Shown piece after piece: positions 1 to 7,761 of a DNA stretch of 64,000 bases. The stretch comes from Bacteroidia bacterium (lineage in GTDB: Bacteria > Bacteroidota > Bacteroidia > Chitinophagales > Saprospiraceae), in the NCBI GenBank assembly GCA_030430845.1, contig JAUIKE010000011.1:1-64000 (forward strand), given 5' to 3'. Positions within the stretch are counted from its first letter, which is position 1, and each line of letters starts with the position of its first letter. The position numbers and the translations under genes are program-made. The notes under the pieces were generated by a model, which was given only the letters and a program-made list of their open reading frames with translations, was not told where the DNA came from and made no database searches.

Positions 1-80
1 GATTCTCTCAAGGGCTGTGCCTGGAGAAAGGAAAGGCCTACAAACGTAAATAATATGGAGAGTAAACATCCGCGTTTCAT
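1..80 (-). CDS. N-terminus of a secreted protein (partial)
   Basis: This ORF is absent from the track because it runs off the left edge. Reading leftwards from the ATG at 80-78 gives a basic start (MKRG), a hydrophobic core and an AQ cleavage site, a typical Bacteroidota signal peptide, followed by only a few mature residues. It is downstream of and co-oriented with the PorP/SprF gene, 90 bp away, so the two may be co-transcribed. Function cannot be judged from 26 residues. Confidence 0.65.
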   Translation of the reverse strand, partial: MKRGCLLSILFTFVGLSFLQAQPLRE

Positions 81-170
81 AGCGTCTGATTTTAATTTTG
101 TATTTGGATTTGTACTAGAGTAACGTAAAGTTCCCGGTTTTTTTCATAAGAAGATGTTAAAAACTGTTAT

Positions 171-1199
171 TTAAAACTCGGGACAGATAACAGCCTGTGT
201 TACGTTGGGCTTTTGGTACAGCTTAATGATATAATAAGCGCCCAATTCAAAGCCTCCTAGTGTGTTGGAAGCCTTGCTGAGAGAGGAGATGTTAAAGTCA
301 TAGGCCAACCCGACCCTCAGGTCATTGATCTGAGCTCCAACCATGATCTCAAAGGCGTCCCCTAATCTGTAACCAGGCCCGGCCAGTAATTCGATGTCTT
401 CATTGATCTGGTATCCAGCCAGGGCCTGAACACCAATTTCCCAGGTTCCCTTGGTTGTTTGACCAATAAAAGAAGGCGTCACACTCCATTGATCATTCAC
501 CTGGCGCTTCCAGCGGCCGTGTGCTCTGATGGTCATTGGGCGCTTGTTGTCATCCTGTCCGGCACCGGCAGTAATCAAGTTATACTCCGACTGCGGAATG
601 TGGCCTACTGTCAAGCCTACCTCCACATTGTTTTTTTCATCCACCGCCGCACGCAGCAACAAACCTGCGTTGATATCCAGGTAAGATTTCTTTTCGGCCA
701 AATCGCTATCCTGGGAAGGGTTATTGCGATCGAGAGTAAGCGGATCAAATTCGTCGGAGAAAATCAATCTTTGCTGATCCAGCCGACGAGTCATAGAGCC
801 TGCCTGTACGCCAAGCGTCAGCACATTTTTTCCGGCTTTATCCAAAGAAGCGTGATAAGCTGCTGTTAAAAGTGAGCCTTGCGTACGAAGACGGGACGTT
901 CCTGCTTTGTCATTAATCGTGACGATCCCGATCCCGACCCAGTCATTTTTGCGGAATCCCCGAACGATGGGGGCATCTATGAAGAAAGCCGGCGTCGTAT
1001 ATTGATTAGGCAAAAAACTGGCCCATTGATCCCGGTATATTCCACCAACCCGCGCCGTACCGTAATAGGCCCCCGCCAAGGCAGGATTGAGGGTGAGCGG
1101 AGACATATTATACATTGTAAAGTGTATGTCCTGCGCTTTTAGCCCGCCTAAACTCAATACCAGGAATAGAGAAAAAAACAGTGGTCTAAGTATCTTCAT
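171..1199 (-). CDS. PorP/SprF family type IX secretion system membrane protein
   Basis: The 342-aa product has a signal peptide ending in KAQ and then the family hallmark: a short Q-D-I-H-F-T-M-Y segment, N-P-A-L-A-G-A-Y-Y-G and R-D-Q-W. The rest alternates polar and hydrophobic residues, as expected for an outer-membrane beta-barrel. PorP and SprF work with type IX secretion and gliding machinery, and Bacteroidota usually carry many paralogues that help display one large secreted partner. No such partner is visible here, although a secreted protein starts just downstream at position 80. Length is normal and the start has no competing Met. The family call is firm; membership of the core secretion machine versus an accessory paralogue cannot be decided. 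Confidence 0.88.
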   Translation of the reverse strand: MKILRPLFFSLFLVLSLGGLKAQDIHFTMYNMSPLTLNPALAGAYYGTARVGGIYRDQWASFLPNQYTTPAFFIDAPIVRGFRKNDWVGIGIVTINDKAGTSRLRTQGSLLTAAYHASLDKAGKNVLTLGVQAGSMTRRLDQQRLIFSDEFDPLTLDRNNPSQDSDLAEKKSYLDINAGLLLRAAVDEKNNVEVGLTVGHIPQSEYNLITAGAGQDDNKRPMTIRAHGRWKRQVNDQWSVTPSFIGQTTKGTWEIGVQALAGYQINEDIELLAGPGYRLGDAFEIMVGAQINDLRVGLAYDFNISSLSKASNTLGGFELGAYYIIKLYQKPNVTQAVICPEF

Positions 1200-1362
1200 T
1201 CGCCTACTTTTTTATATTTAGGATGTGCTGCTCGCCAAAATATAGCTTTTTTTCAAAAGTTAATAAGTTTTCTTATGGGTGCCTCTAACTGCTCATGTGG
1301 AAACCTGATTTTACTTGCCCTTCTACATTCTACTTTCTACCCAAATTGTGTTGCCCCCCAAA

Positions 1363-2385
1363 TTACTTCACACCTTTAACAACTTTTACAATTTCATCCT
1401 CCTCAATATCCATCATACACTTAAAATGCTTTTTGGGGCATTTTTTGTGTCCGATCTTTGAACAAGGCCTGCATTTCAAGCCCTTCACTTCAATACTCGT
1501 ATTGCGTTCAACACCTTCTGGATAATAAGGATACATGCCAAACTCGGGAATGGTATTTCCCCAAACCGATATAATATCTTTCCCAAAAGCTGCTGCCATA
1601 TGCATTAAGCCGGTATCATGGGCGATCACCTTTTCAGCTTGTCGAACAAGCGAAGCAGATCCATTGAGTGTCAACTGACCGCAGGCATTAACTACATGAG
1701 GCCCGGCGTTTTGGACAATTTCATCCCCTTTTTCTGCTTCATCCGGCCCTCCAAGTAATACGATCGGCTTCTTTAATTTTTTACAAACATCAATGATCTT
1801 GGAGACCGGTAATCGTTTGGTCGCATGTGCCGCCCCGGTTACAAAAGCAATATAAGGAATTTCTTTTCCCTCCTGGACATCCAAATATGGCATTATGGTT
1901 GGGAACCGACCAAAAAAAGTGGGAATATTGATTTCTTCCTCGGGTGGAATAAAATAATCCAGTCCTTTACCATCATTTTGTACCCCTACTGGAGCCAAGA
2001 TTTCGAGATTACGATCAACAATGTGCTTGTCGGGCAGCCGGTTGATCTTGAAATTGACCATCAGCCATTTTTCGAAGTTAATCTTGTCAAAAGCCAGGCT
2101 TTTTACTTTTAAGGCTCTTTTAACCTGAAATGAACGAATGTTCTTGTGCAGGTCGATAATCAGGTCGAAGCCTTCCGCTTTCAAGGCCGGTAATACCTCT
2201 GCAACCTTCTTTTCTATAAGGTGCAATTGATCAATATAAGGATTAGCCTTCAAAACCGCTCCAAACCTCTTTTTTGCCAAAAAATGTACTTCTGCTCCCA
2301 ATTGCTGCTTGACTACCCGGATCACGGGGGTTGTTAAAATAATATCTCCAATGGATGAGAATCGAATGATGAGTATTTTTTTCAT
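1363..2385 (-). CDS. Glycosyltransferase family 9 (heptosyltransferase-like)
   Basis: The 340-aa protein begins KKILIIRFSSIGDIILTTPVIR, the classic start of ADP-heptose:LPS heptosyltransferases, and carries the C-terminal-domain motif H-D-T-G-L-M-H-M-A-A-A that binds the nucleotide sugar. Near the C-terminus is a Cys-rich stretch (CRPCSKIGHKKCP) frequent in Bacteroidota members. The expected role is adding a sugar, probably a heptose, to the lipopolysaccharide core at the inner membrane. An HldD-type epimerase that makes ADP-heptose lies at 60671-61648, which fits. Donor and acceptor cannot be read from sequence. The 118-bp dispersed repeat sits just upstream of the start. Confidence 0.88.
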   Translation of the reverse strand: MKKILIIRFSSIGDIILTTPVIRVVKQQLGAEVHFLAKKRFGAVLKANPYIDQLHLIEKKVAEVLPALKAEGFDLIIDLHKNIRSFQVKRALKVKSLAFDKINFEKWLMVNFKINRLPDKHIVDRNLEILAPVGVQNDGKGLDYFIPPEEEINIPTFFGRFPTIMPYLDVQEGKEIPYIAFVTGAAHATKRLPVSKIIDVCKKLKKPIVLLGGPDEAEKGDEIVQNAGPHVVNACGQLTLNGSASLVRQAEKVIAHDTGLMHMAAAFGKDIISVWGNTIPEFGMYPYYPEGVERNTSIEVKGLKCRPCSKIGHKKCPKKHFKCMMDIEEDEIVKVVKGVK

Positions 2386-2411
2386 TAATTTCTACTTGCA
2401 AAAAAATAAAC

Positions 2412-2529
2412 ATGAGCCATCCCCTATTTTTCAAACGAGGATTTAGAAAAAACGACCATTCAACTAAACTTTGATTTTCAATTCGTTGTCCGTTGTTCGT
2501 TGTTCGTTTAATCGCGAGCAACGAGCAAC
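2412..2529 (-). repeat. 118-bp dispersed intergenic repeat, copy A
   Basis: The reverse complement aligns without gaps to 39161-39278; by hand count about 98 of 118 positions match (83%). One end is rich in GTTGCTCG/GTTGTCCG/AACAACG words in both orientations, the other ends in AAAATAGGGGATGGCTCAT. It is noncoding: ORFs drawn across it are artefacts. No transposase or target duplication is visible, so it is a short noncoding repeat of unknown kind. Confidence 0.75.
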
Positions 2530-2610
2530 CAACAACGAGCAACAAAAGCTAAATAATTGAAAAGCCAGGCTTTATAAGTTGCTTCAAAAATTCGGGATGA
2601 CTCCTGTTTG

Positions 2611-3411
2611 TTAGTTTAAAACCTCTACCTGAATATTCTCTGAATCGATTCGCGACACTTCCGTCATTTTTCCAGCCTCAAAAAGACTGTCAAATTCGGC
2701 TACTTCGCGAGCGTCATCTTCTGGTTTATAATTAATGTAATCTGCAAAGCGAATTCCTTCCACCATTCTTATATTATAGGCCTCCCGAAAACGAGCTCCG
2801 CCTCCATCTGTTAAATAATTATAGGCCAGGTATCCAATCGTATAATTATCGCGATGGATCCAGTATACAAATTCATCTTCAAAGTCCTTTCCGCCACCTT
2901 CCTGTGCAAAGGTGACCTTCACTTCGTGATAGGGTTCGCCTTTGATAGTCGTTTCTCCCAGGTAGGTTCGGTTAACAGCCGGATCTAAAAGAAAATAAGG
3001 AAGTTGTACAAAATACAGGACTGAATTAACCGAATTGGAATAAGCGCTGGAGTCTTTAGCGGATAGGGCAACTCTTTCCCCATTAATTTCCCGATGAAAA
3101 CCTCCATTGCTCAAAACATCGCGAATGTTATTGCCTTCTTCGGTAAAAATTCGCTCGTAGGTAAATCCCCCATTATTCCGCCTGGAGGTATAATGACGAT
3201 CTCTGAAGTCAAACTCGATGAAAGCATGATCGTACAGATCACCTCCATGCTGCTCAATAGCCTGTCTGATGAGGCTGGTAGCCTGATCTTCTTCTATCGG
3301 AGGCGTTTCTACCACTTCAGGCTCAGATGATTCGCCGGCATCTTCAGTTGCGGAGCTACATGCCAGTAAAAAGAAACTTAGAAAAAGAAAATAAGAGATA
3401 CGGATTTTCAT
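2611..3411 (-). CDS. Lipoprotein of unknown function
   Basis: I start this gene at Met39 of the listed ORF (3411), where MKIRISYFLFLSFFLLAC gives a clean lipoprotein signal peptide with lipobox LLAC. The longer ORF reads through a palindromic repeat cluster and is not credible. The mature 250 residues begin with an acidic linker, then a soluble domain (QAIEQHGGDLYDHAFIEFDFRDRHY) that resembles periplasmic outer-membrane lipoprotein-sorting or LolA-like beta-sheet proteins of Bacteroidota. That resemblance is only an impression. It lies between an upstream AGACATG repeat cluster and a downstream repeat. No pathway is indicated by the neighbours. Confidence 0.75.
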   Translation of the reverse strand: MKIRISYFLFLSFFLLACSSATEDAGESSEPEVVETPPIEEDQATSLIRQAIEQHGGDLYDHAFIEFDFRDRHYTSRRNNGGFTYERIFTEEGNNIRDVLSNGGFHREINGERVALSAKDSSAYSNSVNSVLYFVQLPYFLLDPAVNRTYLGETTIKGEPYHEVKVTFAQEGGGKDFEDEFVYWIHRDNYTIGYLAYNYLTDGGGARFREAYNIRMVEGIRFADYINYKPEDDAREVAEFDSLFEAGKMTEVSRIDSENIQVEVLN

Positions 3412-3474
3412 GTGTGTCATTTTTTGGTTTGGCTCAAACATCTCAAAAATAAGAAAGGGATTTGGTCCTGGCCA

Positions 3475-3599
3475 AGACATGTCATGTCTAGACATGACAT
3501 GTCCTACCAAACAGAGGTTAAACATTTGTTAATCAATCCTATAAATGACATGACATGTCCTTCCTGGGCAGATATGTCATATCTAAACATGACATGTCT
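3475..3599. repeat. Cluster of palindromic AGACATGACATGTCT words
   Basis: Five related 15-mers occur in 125 bp. Two abut as a 28-bp perfect palindrome at 3476-3503. One half copy is at about 3544-3560. A diverged inverted pair (AGATATGTCATATCT / AAACATGACATGTCT) is at 3570-3599. The cluster fills the gap between the lipoprotein start and the stop of the next gene. Confidence 0.7.
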
Positions 3600-3603
3600 T
3601 TGG

Positions 3604-4290
3604 TCACCTCCTCACCACTTCATCCATAAAATCAAATACCACTAGCAAACTCTCTCCCATATAGTGAATTCCTTCCTGCAAACGCTTCCAGTGAAGATCC
3701 ATCAACTCCTTGTCTCGCTGCATGAGCTTATACACCGTCCGGCAAATCTTCACAAAACGCGGAAAATCATTGGTTACCGGCAAATTGGGGACGCCCATTT
3801 TTTCCAAAAAAGAATAAAATCTTTGATAACTATATAAGGTGTATGCCTCCGGGAATCGAAAAGCCAGATACAGAGAGATCATCTGATAACCATCATCGTG
3901 ATAATGATTGTTCTCTATCCTGTGAGGGTACTTATCACGGTATTCCTGCAACAACTGATTACAATAGAAGACAAAACGGTCGACCCGCCCTTCGATACTC
4001 TTTTCTTCATTAAACAGATCCGCGAACATTTGGAGGAAGTAATCTTCCGACAAAGCTATAAACTTAAGCATAACATCCTTGGGCTCATAGGACTCCCGGC
4101 GCCACATTCGCCTGGTTTGGCTGTTTTGCAAACTTTGATCGTACATCTGCGCCAGGTCCCTTGCTTCGAGATTCCAGTTTTCCTGAAAGATGCGTTGAGA
4201 TTCCCAGATGTATAGATTGCGTTCTGCTTGAGGAGATTGTAAATATCCTTTATATTCTTCGAATGCCTGGTTTAGTAGCTTTACCTGCAT
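3604..4290 (-). CDS. Hypothetical protein resembling the N-terminal domain of McrB-type ATPases
   Basis: The 228-aa soluble, helical, charged protein lacks a signal peptide. Features such as YIWESQRIFQENW, a central DLFNEEKSIEGRVDRFVFYC and HYHDDGYQMISLYLAFRFPE match, from memory, the N-terminal helical region of McrB-like AAA+ proteins in Bacteroidota. The AAA+ module itself (Walker A and B) is missing and the ORF ends cleanly, so this would be a stand-alone version. It sits between a lipoprotein and an aldo/keto reductase, so there is no restriction context. A direct nuclease role is not supported. Confidence 0.6.
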   Translation of the reverse strand: MQVKLLNQAFEEYKGYLQSPQAERNLYIWESQRIFQENWNLEARDLAQMYDQSLQNSQTRRMWRRESYEPKDVMLKFIALSEDYFLQMFADLFNEEKSIEGRVDRFVFYCNQLLQEYRDKYPHRIENNHYHDDGYQMISLYLAFRFPEAYTLYSYQRFYSFLEKMGVPNLPVTNDFPRFVKICRTVYKLMQRDKELMDLHWKRLQEGIHYMGESLLVVFDFMDEVVRR

Positions 4291-4356
4291 GTCTAATTAG
4301 TTTTAAGGATGTGATGAGTTGCGGCTGCAACCCATCACATCCTTGATCATATCCTT

Positions 4357-5397
4357 TTATGGTGCCGGATTTGGCATATCCTCATGCACCTCCTCTATTT
4401 CTTTTAGTACTTCTGAAGATAGTTCCACATAAATACTATCGACGTTCTCTTTGAGTTGATCCAAGTTGGTAGCGCCGATAATGGTACTTGTCACAAAAGG
4501 TCGGGAATTAACAAAGGCCAGGGCCATCTGAGCCATGTCCAGGTGATGCCTCTCAGCAATTTCCAAATATCGGAAAGCTGCCTGACGAGTATTTTTCCCA
4601 TTGTAGCGCGACATTCGCTTATATTTATTGAGCCGGGAAGTTTCTTCATCCAAGCCTTTATGGTACTTCCCGGATAACAGGCCGAAGGCCATGGGAGAGT
4701 ATGCCAACAGGCCTGCCTGCTCCCGCATGCAAATTTCGGCCAGGCCTACTTCAAAGGTCCTATTGAGCAAACTGTAAGGATTCTGGATACTGACACATCG
4801 AGGCAATTGATGCTGCTCGGCGACTTTCAAAAAATGCATAAGTCCCCAGGGTGTTTCATTGGATATGCCGAAATAGCGGATCTTCCCGGCCTTTACCAAA
4901 TCCTGCATACACTCAAGGATTTCGTGGAAATTATCTTCCCATTGGTCGTTAGGATCATATACATATCCTCTTTTTCCAAAAAAATTAACTTTGCGCTCCG
5001 GCCAGTGCAATTGATATAGGTCCACGTAATCGGTTTGAAGCCTTTTTAGGCTGCCTTCGATGGCCTGCATAATTTGCTCCCGGTTAAATTTCAGAGGGTC
5101 TCTAACGTATTTGAGGTTAGCAGAAGGGCCGGTAATCTTGGTTGCCAAAACCACCTGCTCTCTTTTCCCCCGGGCCTTGAACCAACTGCCGATGATGTCC
5201 TCCGTTTTCCCGTTATTCTCTTCTGAAGAAGGAACGGCATACATCTCAGCGGTATCAAAAAAATTGATGCCCTGATCGATGGCATAATCCATCTGCTGAT
5301 GGCCTTCAGTTTTGGTGTTTTGCTCACCGAAAGTCATGGTTCCCAGGCAAATCTTGCTTACTTTTATATTTGTATGTCCTAGCTTTGTATATTCCAT
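4357..5397 (-). CDS. tas: Aldo/keto reductase, Tas type
   Basis: The start is placed at Met12 of the ORF (MEYTKLGHTNIKVSKICLGTMTFG), the family's usual beginning; 346 aa is the normal length for Tas-like enzymes. The (beta/alpha)8 signatures are present: FDTAEMY with the catalytic Asp/Tyr region, VVLATKI with the catalytic Lys, LYQLHWP with the His, and the C-terminal STIIGATNLDQLKENV NADP-binding segment. The long insertion after LHWPERKVNFFG is characteristic of the Tas subfamily. It should be a cytosolic NADPH-dependent reductase of aldehydes or ketones; the physiological substrate is unknown. Divergent from the LEA-like gene, with a 10-bp hairpin in between. Confidence 0.88.
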   Translation of the reverse strand: MEYTKLGHTNIKVSKICLGTMTFGEQNTKTEGHQQMDYAIDQGINFFDTAEMYAVPSSEENNGKTEDIIGSWFKARGKREQVVLATKITGPSANLKYVRDPLKFNREQIMQAIEGSLKRLQTDYVDLYQLHWPERKVNFFGKRGYVYDPNDQWEDNFHEILECMQDLVKAGKIRYFGISNETPWGLMHFLKVAEQHQLPRCVSIQNPYSLLNRTFEVGLAEICMREQAGLLAYSPMAFGLLSGKYHKGLDEETSRLNKYKRMSRYNGKNTRQAAFRYLEIAERHHLDMAQMALAFVNSRPFVTSTIIGATNLDQLKENVDSIYVELSSEVLKEIEEVHEDMPNPAP

Positions 5398-5475
5398 AAT
5401 ATTTTTTTTGCGGAAGCGAAAATAGTTCATATTTTCATTCTTACCTTCATTGTATACCTGCTTAAAAAGAAAAAA

Positions 5476-5501
5476 AGACGAAAAGTTTATTCTTTTCGTC
5501 T
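5476..5501. other. Hairpin between divergent genes
   Basis: AGACGAAAAG and CTTTTCGTCT form a 10-bp perfect stem with a 6-nt loop, flanked on the left by an A-run. It lies upstream of both neighbouring genes, so it is either in a 5' leader or a terminator-like barrier. Confidence 0.45.
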
Positions 5502-5605
5502 ATGATTTTGGGTTTACAGAAGTGCAAACTTGCATTCAAATATTTTTTTTTATATCCTTTGCTTAATGATGTTGTTTAAACTTCAATATAAAAACCAATA
5601 AAACG

Positions 5606-6646
5606 ATGGGATTTTTTAATGAAATAAAGAAAGTACTGTTTGGCGCCAAAGCAGTCACTAAAAATGCTGCGAGAAAAGCAGCCCAGGCAGGAAAAGAAGC
5701 CGGCGAAGAGCTGGTGGAGAAATCATCCGATTTTTTTGAACAAGCTAAAGATAAAGCCGAAGATGTCGGGGATGTCGTCCGCGACAAAGCCGAAAAGCTT
5801 TATCATCAAGCCAAAGAAAAAGGGGAAGATTTGATGGACAAAGCAGAGGATGCTTTTGAAAAAACAAAAGATAAAACAGAAGATCTGGTGGAGGATATCT
5901 GGGATAATGTCAAAAAAGACAGAGAGGACCCTATTGTTGAAATAGAAGATGCCGGCCCTAATAAATTCGCCGCCACCAATGAGGAAGATGACATTGAAGA
6001 TATTCCGTTTGATCCGCCAAAAGAGAAAAAAGAAAAAGCGGAAAAAAAGCCGAAGGAAAAAAGTAAACTACGCGAATTTGGCGAAGATGTAGCTGAAAAA
6101 GGCGGCGCCCTGGCCGAGGAAGTAGGTAAAAAAGTATTGGATACCTCTGAAAAAGTTGGGGATAAATTTTGGGATGCTGCCGAAAAAGTAGGCGGTAAAG
6201 TAATGGACGTAGGGGGCAAAGCCTTTGAAAAAGCAAAAGACTTCACCGAAAAGTTAATGGACGAAGCGGACGAAGCCGCCGCTAAAGCCAGAGAAGAAGC
6301 GGACAAGGAGGATATGGATAGTATCATCGACAAAGCCCGCGAAATGGGCGAAAAAATCGAAGAAAAAGCCAAAGATAAAGATCGTCAGTTCACCGATTCG
6401 GTCAAAGAAGCCAAAGAAAGCAGTTTGCTCGATGGTTCCGACGATTTCTTCGAACGGGCCCAGCGCTTTGCCGAAGGCGATTATCACAATGAAGGCGACA
6501 AACCTCGCATCCAGAAAGATCCCGACTACGAAATAAAACCAAAATCCGAAGGGACCGTAGCCGGGTTCGAAGACCTCGACGGCGACGGCGACGAAATTAT
6601 CGACGATGCCATCATTGACTACGATAGCGATGACGACGACAAATAG
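5606..6646 (+). CDS. LEA/apolipoprotein-like amphipathic repeat protein
   Basis: The 346-aa protein is built almost entirely of Lys, Glu, Asp and Ala in irregular 11-residue amphipathic repeats such as KAEDVGDVVRDKAEKL and KAEDAFEKTKDKTEDL. These resemble group-3 LEA proteins, YtxH-like proteins and apolipoproteins. The first 12 residues (MGFFNEIKKVLFG) form a short hydrophobic or amphipathic start without an obvious transmembrane helix. The tail is strongly acidic (DGDGDEIIDDAIIDYDSDDDDK). Such proteins are often stress-protective or membrane-surface binding, but function here is not shown. It is a single-gene unit followed by a strong terminator. The Ser-rich antisense ORFs are artefacts of its codon bias. 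Confidence 0.75.
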   Translation: MGFFNEIKKVLFGAKAVTKNAARKAAQAGKEAGEELVEKSSDFFEQAKDKAEDVGDVVRDKAEKLYHQAKEKGEDLMDKAEDAFEKTKDKTEDLVEDIWDNVKKDREDPIVEIEDAGPNKFAATNEEDDIEDIPFDPPKEKKEKAEKKPKEKSKLREFGEDVAEKGGALAEEVGKKVLDTSEKVGDKFWDAAEKVGGKVMDVGGKAFEKAKDFTEKLMDEADEAAAKAREEADKEDMDSIIDKAREMGEKIEEKAKDKDRQFTDSVKEAKESSLLDGSDDFFERAQRFAEGDYHNEGDKPRIQKDPDYEIKPKSEGTVAGFEDLDGDGDEIIDDAIIDYDSDDDDK

Positions 6647-6647
6647 T

Positions 6648-6679
6648 AAAAAAGGACGGCCGCTAGCCGTCCTTTTTTA
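6648..6679 (+). terminator. Rho-independent terminator of the LEA-like gene
   Basis: An A-run, stem GGACGGC/GCCGTCC with a 5-nt loop, then TTTTTT. It begins just after the stop codon. Confidence 0.85.
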
Positions 6680-6691
6680 TTGAAGTTGTTT

Positions 6692-6721
6692 AAAGAGATT
6701 GTCCGAATGGACAATCTCTTT
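6692..6721. terminator. Second hairpin in the 6.65-7.18 kb array
   Basis: AAAGAGATTGTCC / GGACAATCTCTTT, a 13-bp perfect stem with a GAAT loop. Either a back-up terminator or part of a small transcript. Confidence 0.5.
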
Positions 6722-6736
6722 CTCTTTAAATAAAAA

Positions 6737-6764
6737 GAGGGCTGGGGGATCGGCCCCAGCCCTC
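6737..6764. other. GC-rich hairpin
   Basis: GAGGGCTGGGG / CCCCAGCCCTC, an 11-bp perfect stem with a 6-nt loop, preceded by AAAAA and followed by AAAAA. It lacks a U-run, so it is a poor plus-strand terminator; the A-run on its left could serve as a U-run on the minus strand. Confidence 0.5.
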
Positions 6765-6789
6765 AAAAACCATCTTTCACCATTTATTT

Positions 6790-6819
6790 TTTTTTAACGG
6801 GCCTCAGCCCGCTTTTTTA
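6790..6819 (+). terminator. Short terminator-like hairpin
   Basis: CGGGC-CTCA-GCCCG followed by TTTTTT and preceded by a T-run and AA. The stem is only 5 bp, but GC-pure. Confidence 0.5.
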
Positions 6820-7141
6820 GCTCTTTTCGAAGGGAACTTGTAACGCTCATTTTGCATAGTCTCTCAAAGCATGTGCCCGCTCCTCTAATAAAAGTCTCTC
6901 ATAGTATGTCCCCTTCTTATTGGGTTGGTAGTGGATTATATTTATTAATGGCTCATATGGCTGTTTTTTGGAGTTAATTTGAATGCTTGGATGTTCGTGG
7001 AATGATAATTTTTAATGGCTCATGATAAATTGTTTAGTGTGTTTGTTAAATACATCCTTTTGACGGGCCTATTTTAACGGGGTCACTTTTTTCTTAAATG
7101 TTTTTTCATATTTTATTTTTTTTCATGTCAATAAAGAAAAA
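6820..7141. other. Gene-free stretch with short direct repeats
   Basis: No ORF of note. A 21-nt word, AGTCTCTCAAAGCATGTGCCC at 6858-6878, recurs with four changes at 6893-6913. TTAATGGCTCAT occurs twice farther on. The T-rich remainder shows no recognisable RNA family. Together with the flanking hairpins it could hold a small RNA, but no promoter is convincing. Confidence 0.4.
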
Positions 7142-7177
7142 AAAAGGTGTTGCTGCCCGTAGGCAGCAACACCTTTT
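7142..7177. terminator. Long perfect hairpin upstream of the NUDIX gene
   Basis: AAAAGGTGTTGCTGCC / GGCAGCAACACCTTTT, a 16-bp perfect stem with a CGTA loop, ending 26 bp before the NUDIX start. Symmetry of A-run and T-run allows termination on both strands. It could also end a small transcript initiated in the preceding gap. Confidence 0.6.
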
Positions 7178-7203
7178 AAGTATATTTAAGCAAAAACTTC
7201 CTC

Positions 7204-7761
7204 ATGCCTATAGCTAAGAAAGAATGGAAATGTGTTCGCACAGAACCGGGGCCAGATTTAAAACTATTCACAACTCGTTTCGACTACATGAAAAACCCGA
7301 GGAATGATCAAACAGATAAGATGATCATTATCGAATCAGAGGATTCAGCCAATGTGATTGCCCTGACACCGGAGAAGCAGATCCTGTTTGTCCGGCAATT
7401 TCGTTTTGGCATTCGGGATTTCACCGTAGAACTTCCAGGTGGTTTAGTAGAGTCTGGTGAAGAACAAGCCATTGCCGTGCAAAGAGAATTGGAAGAAGAA
7501 ACTGGATATACCTCACAGAAATGGCATCCACTGGGTAAAATCCCTTCCAATCCGGTTTTTATGAATAGCTTTATTCACCACTGGGTCGCCACAGAGGCCA
7601 TTAAAACCAGCGAGGTCCAATGGGATGAAAGTGAAGACATAGAACTCCTGTTGATTCCTTTGGAAGAAGCCCGTGAACGTCTTTACCAAGGTTTTTTCCA
7701 ACACCCCCACACCAGTAATGCCCTGATCCTGTTTTTTAAATGGTTGGATGACTTAAAATAA
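7204..7761 (+). CDS. NUDIX hydrolase, ADP-ribose pyrophosphatase-like
   Basis: The 185-aa protein carries a complete Nudix box, GGLVESGEEQAIAVQRELEEETGY, fitting GX5EX7REUXEEXGU, at about residues 80-102. The upstream ILFVRQFRFGIRDFTVELPGG matches the ADP-sugar diphosphatase branch, where a Gln-Phe/Tyr-Arg segment contacts the substrate. It probably hydrolyses ADP-ribose or a related nucleoside diphosphate sugar in the cytosol with Mg2+. Its TAA stop overlaps the ATG of the next gene by one base, so the pair is likely translationally coupled. Confidence 0.88.
   Translation: MPIAKKEWKCVRTEPGPDLKLFTTRFDYMKNPRNDQTDKMIIIESEDSANVIALTPEKQILFVRQFRFGIRDFTVELPGGLVESGEEQAIAVQRELEEETGYTSQKWHPLGKIPSNPVFMNSFIHHWVATEAIKTSEVQWDESEDIELLLIPLEEARERLYQGFFQHPHTSNALILFFKWLDDLK

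Noticed and set aside
459-869. 136-aa plus-strand ORF
   Set aside because: Shadow of the PorP/SprF gene.
3412-3645. 77-aa plus-strand ORF and the extension of the lipoprotein
   Set aside because: Both read the AGACATG repeat cluster; no family or signal.
5806-6372. 188-aa minus-strand ORF, Ser/Phe/Ala-rich
   Set aside because: Antisense shadow of the LEA-like gene; its composition is the complement of Glu/Lys/Ala codons.
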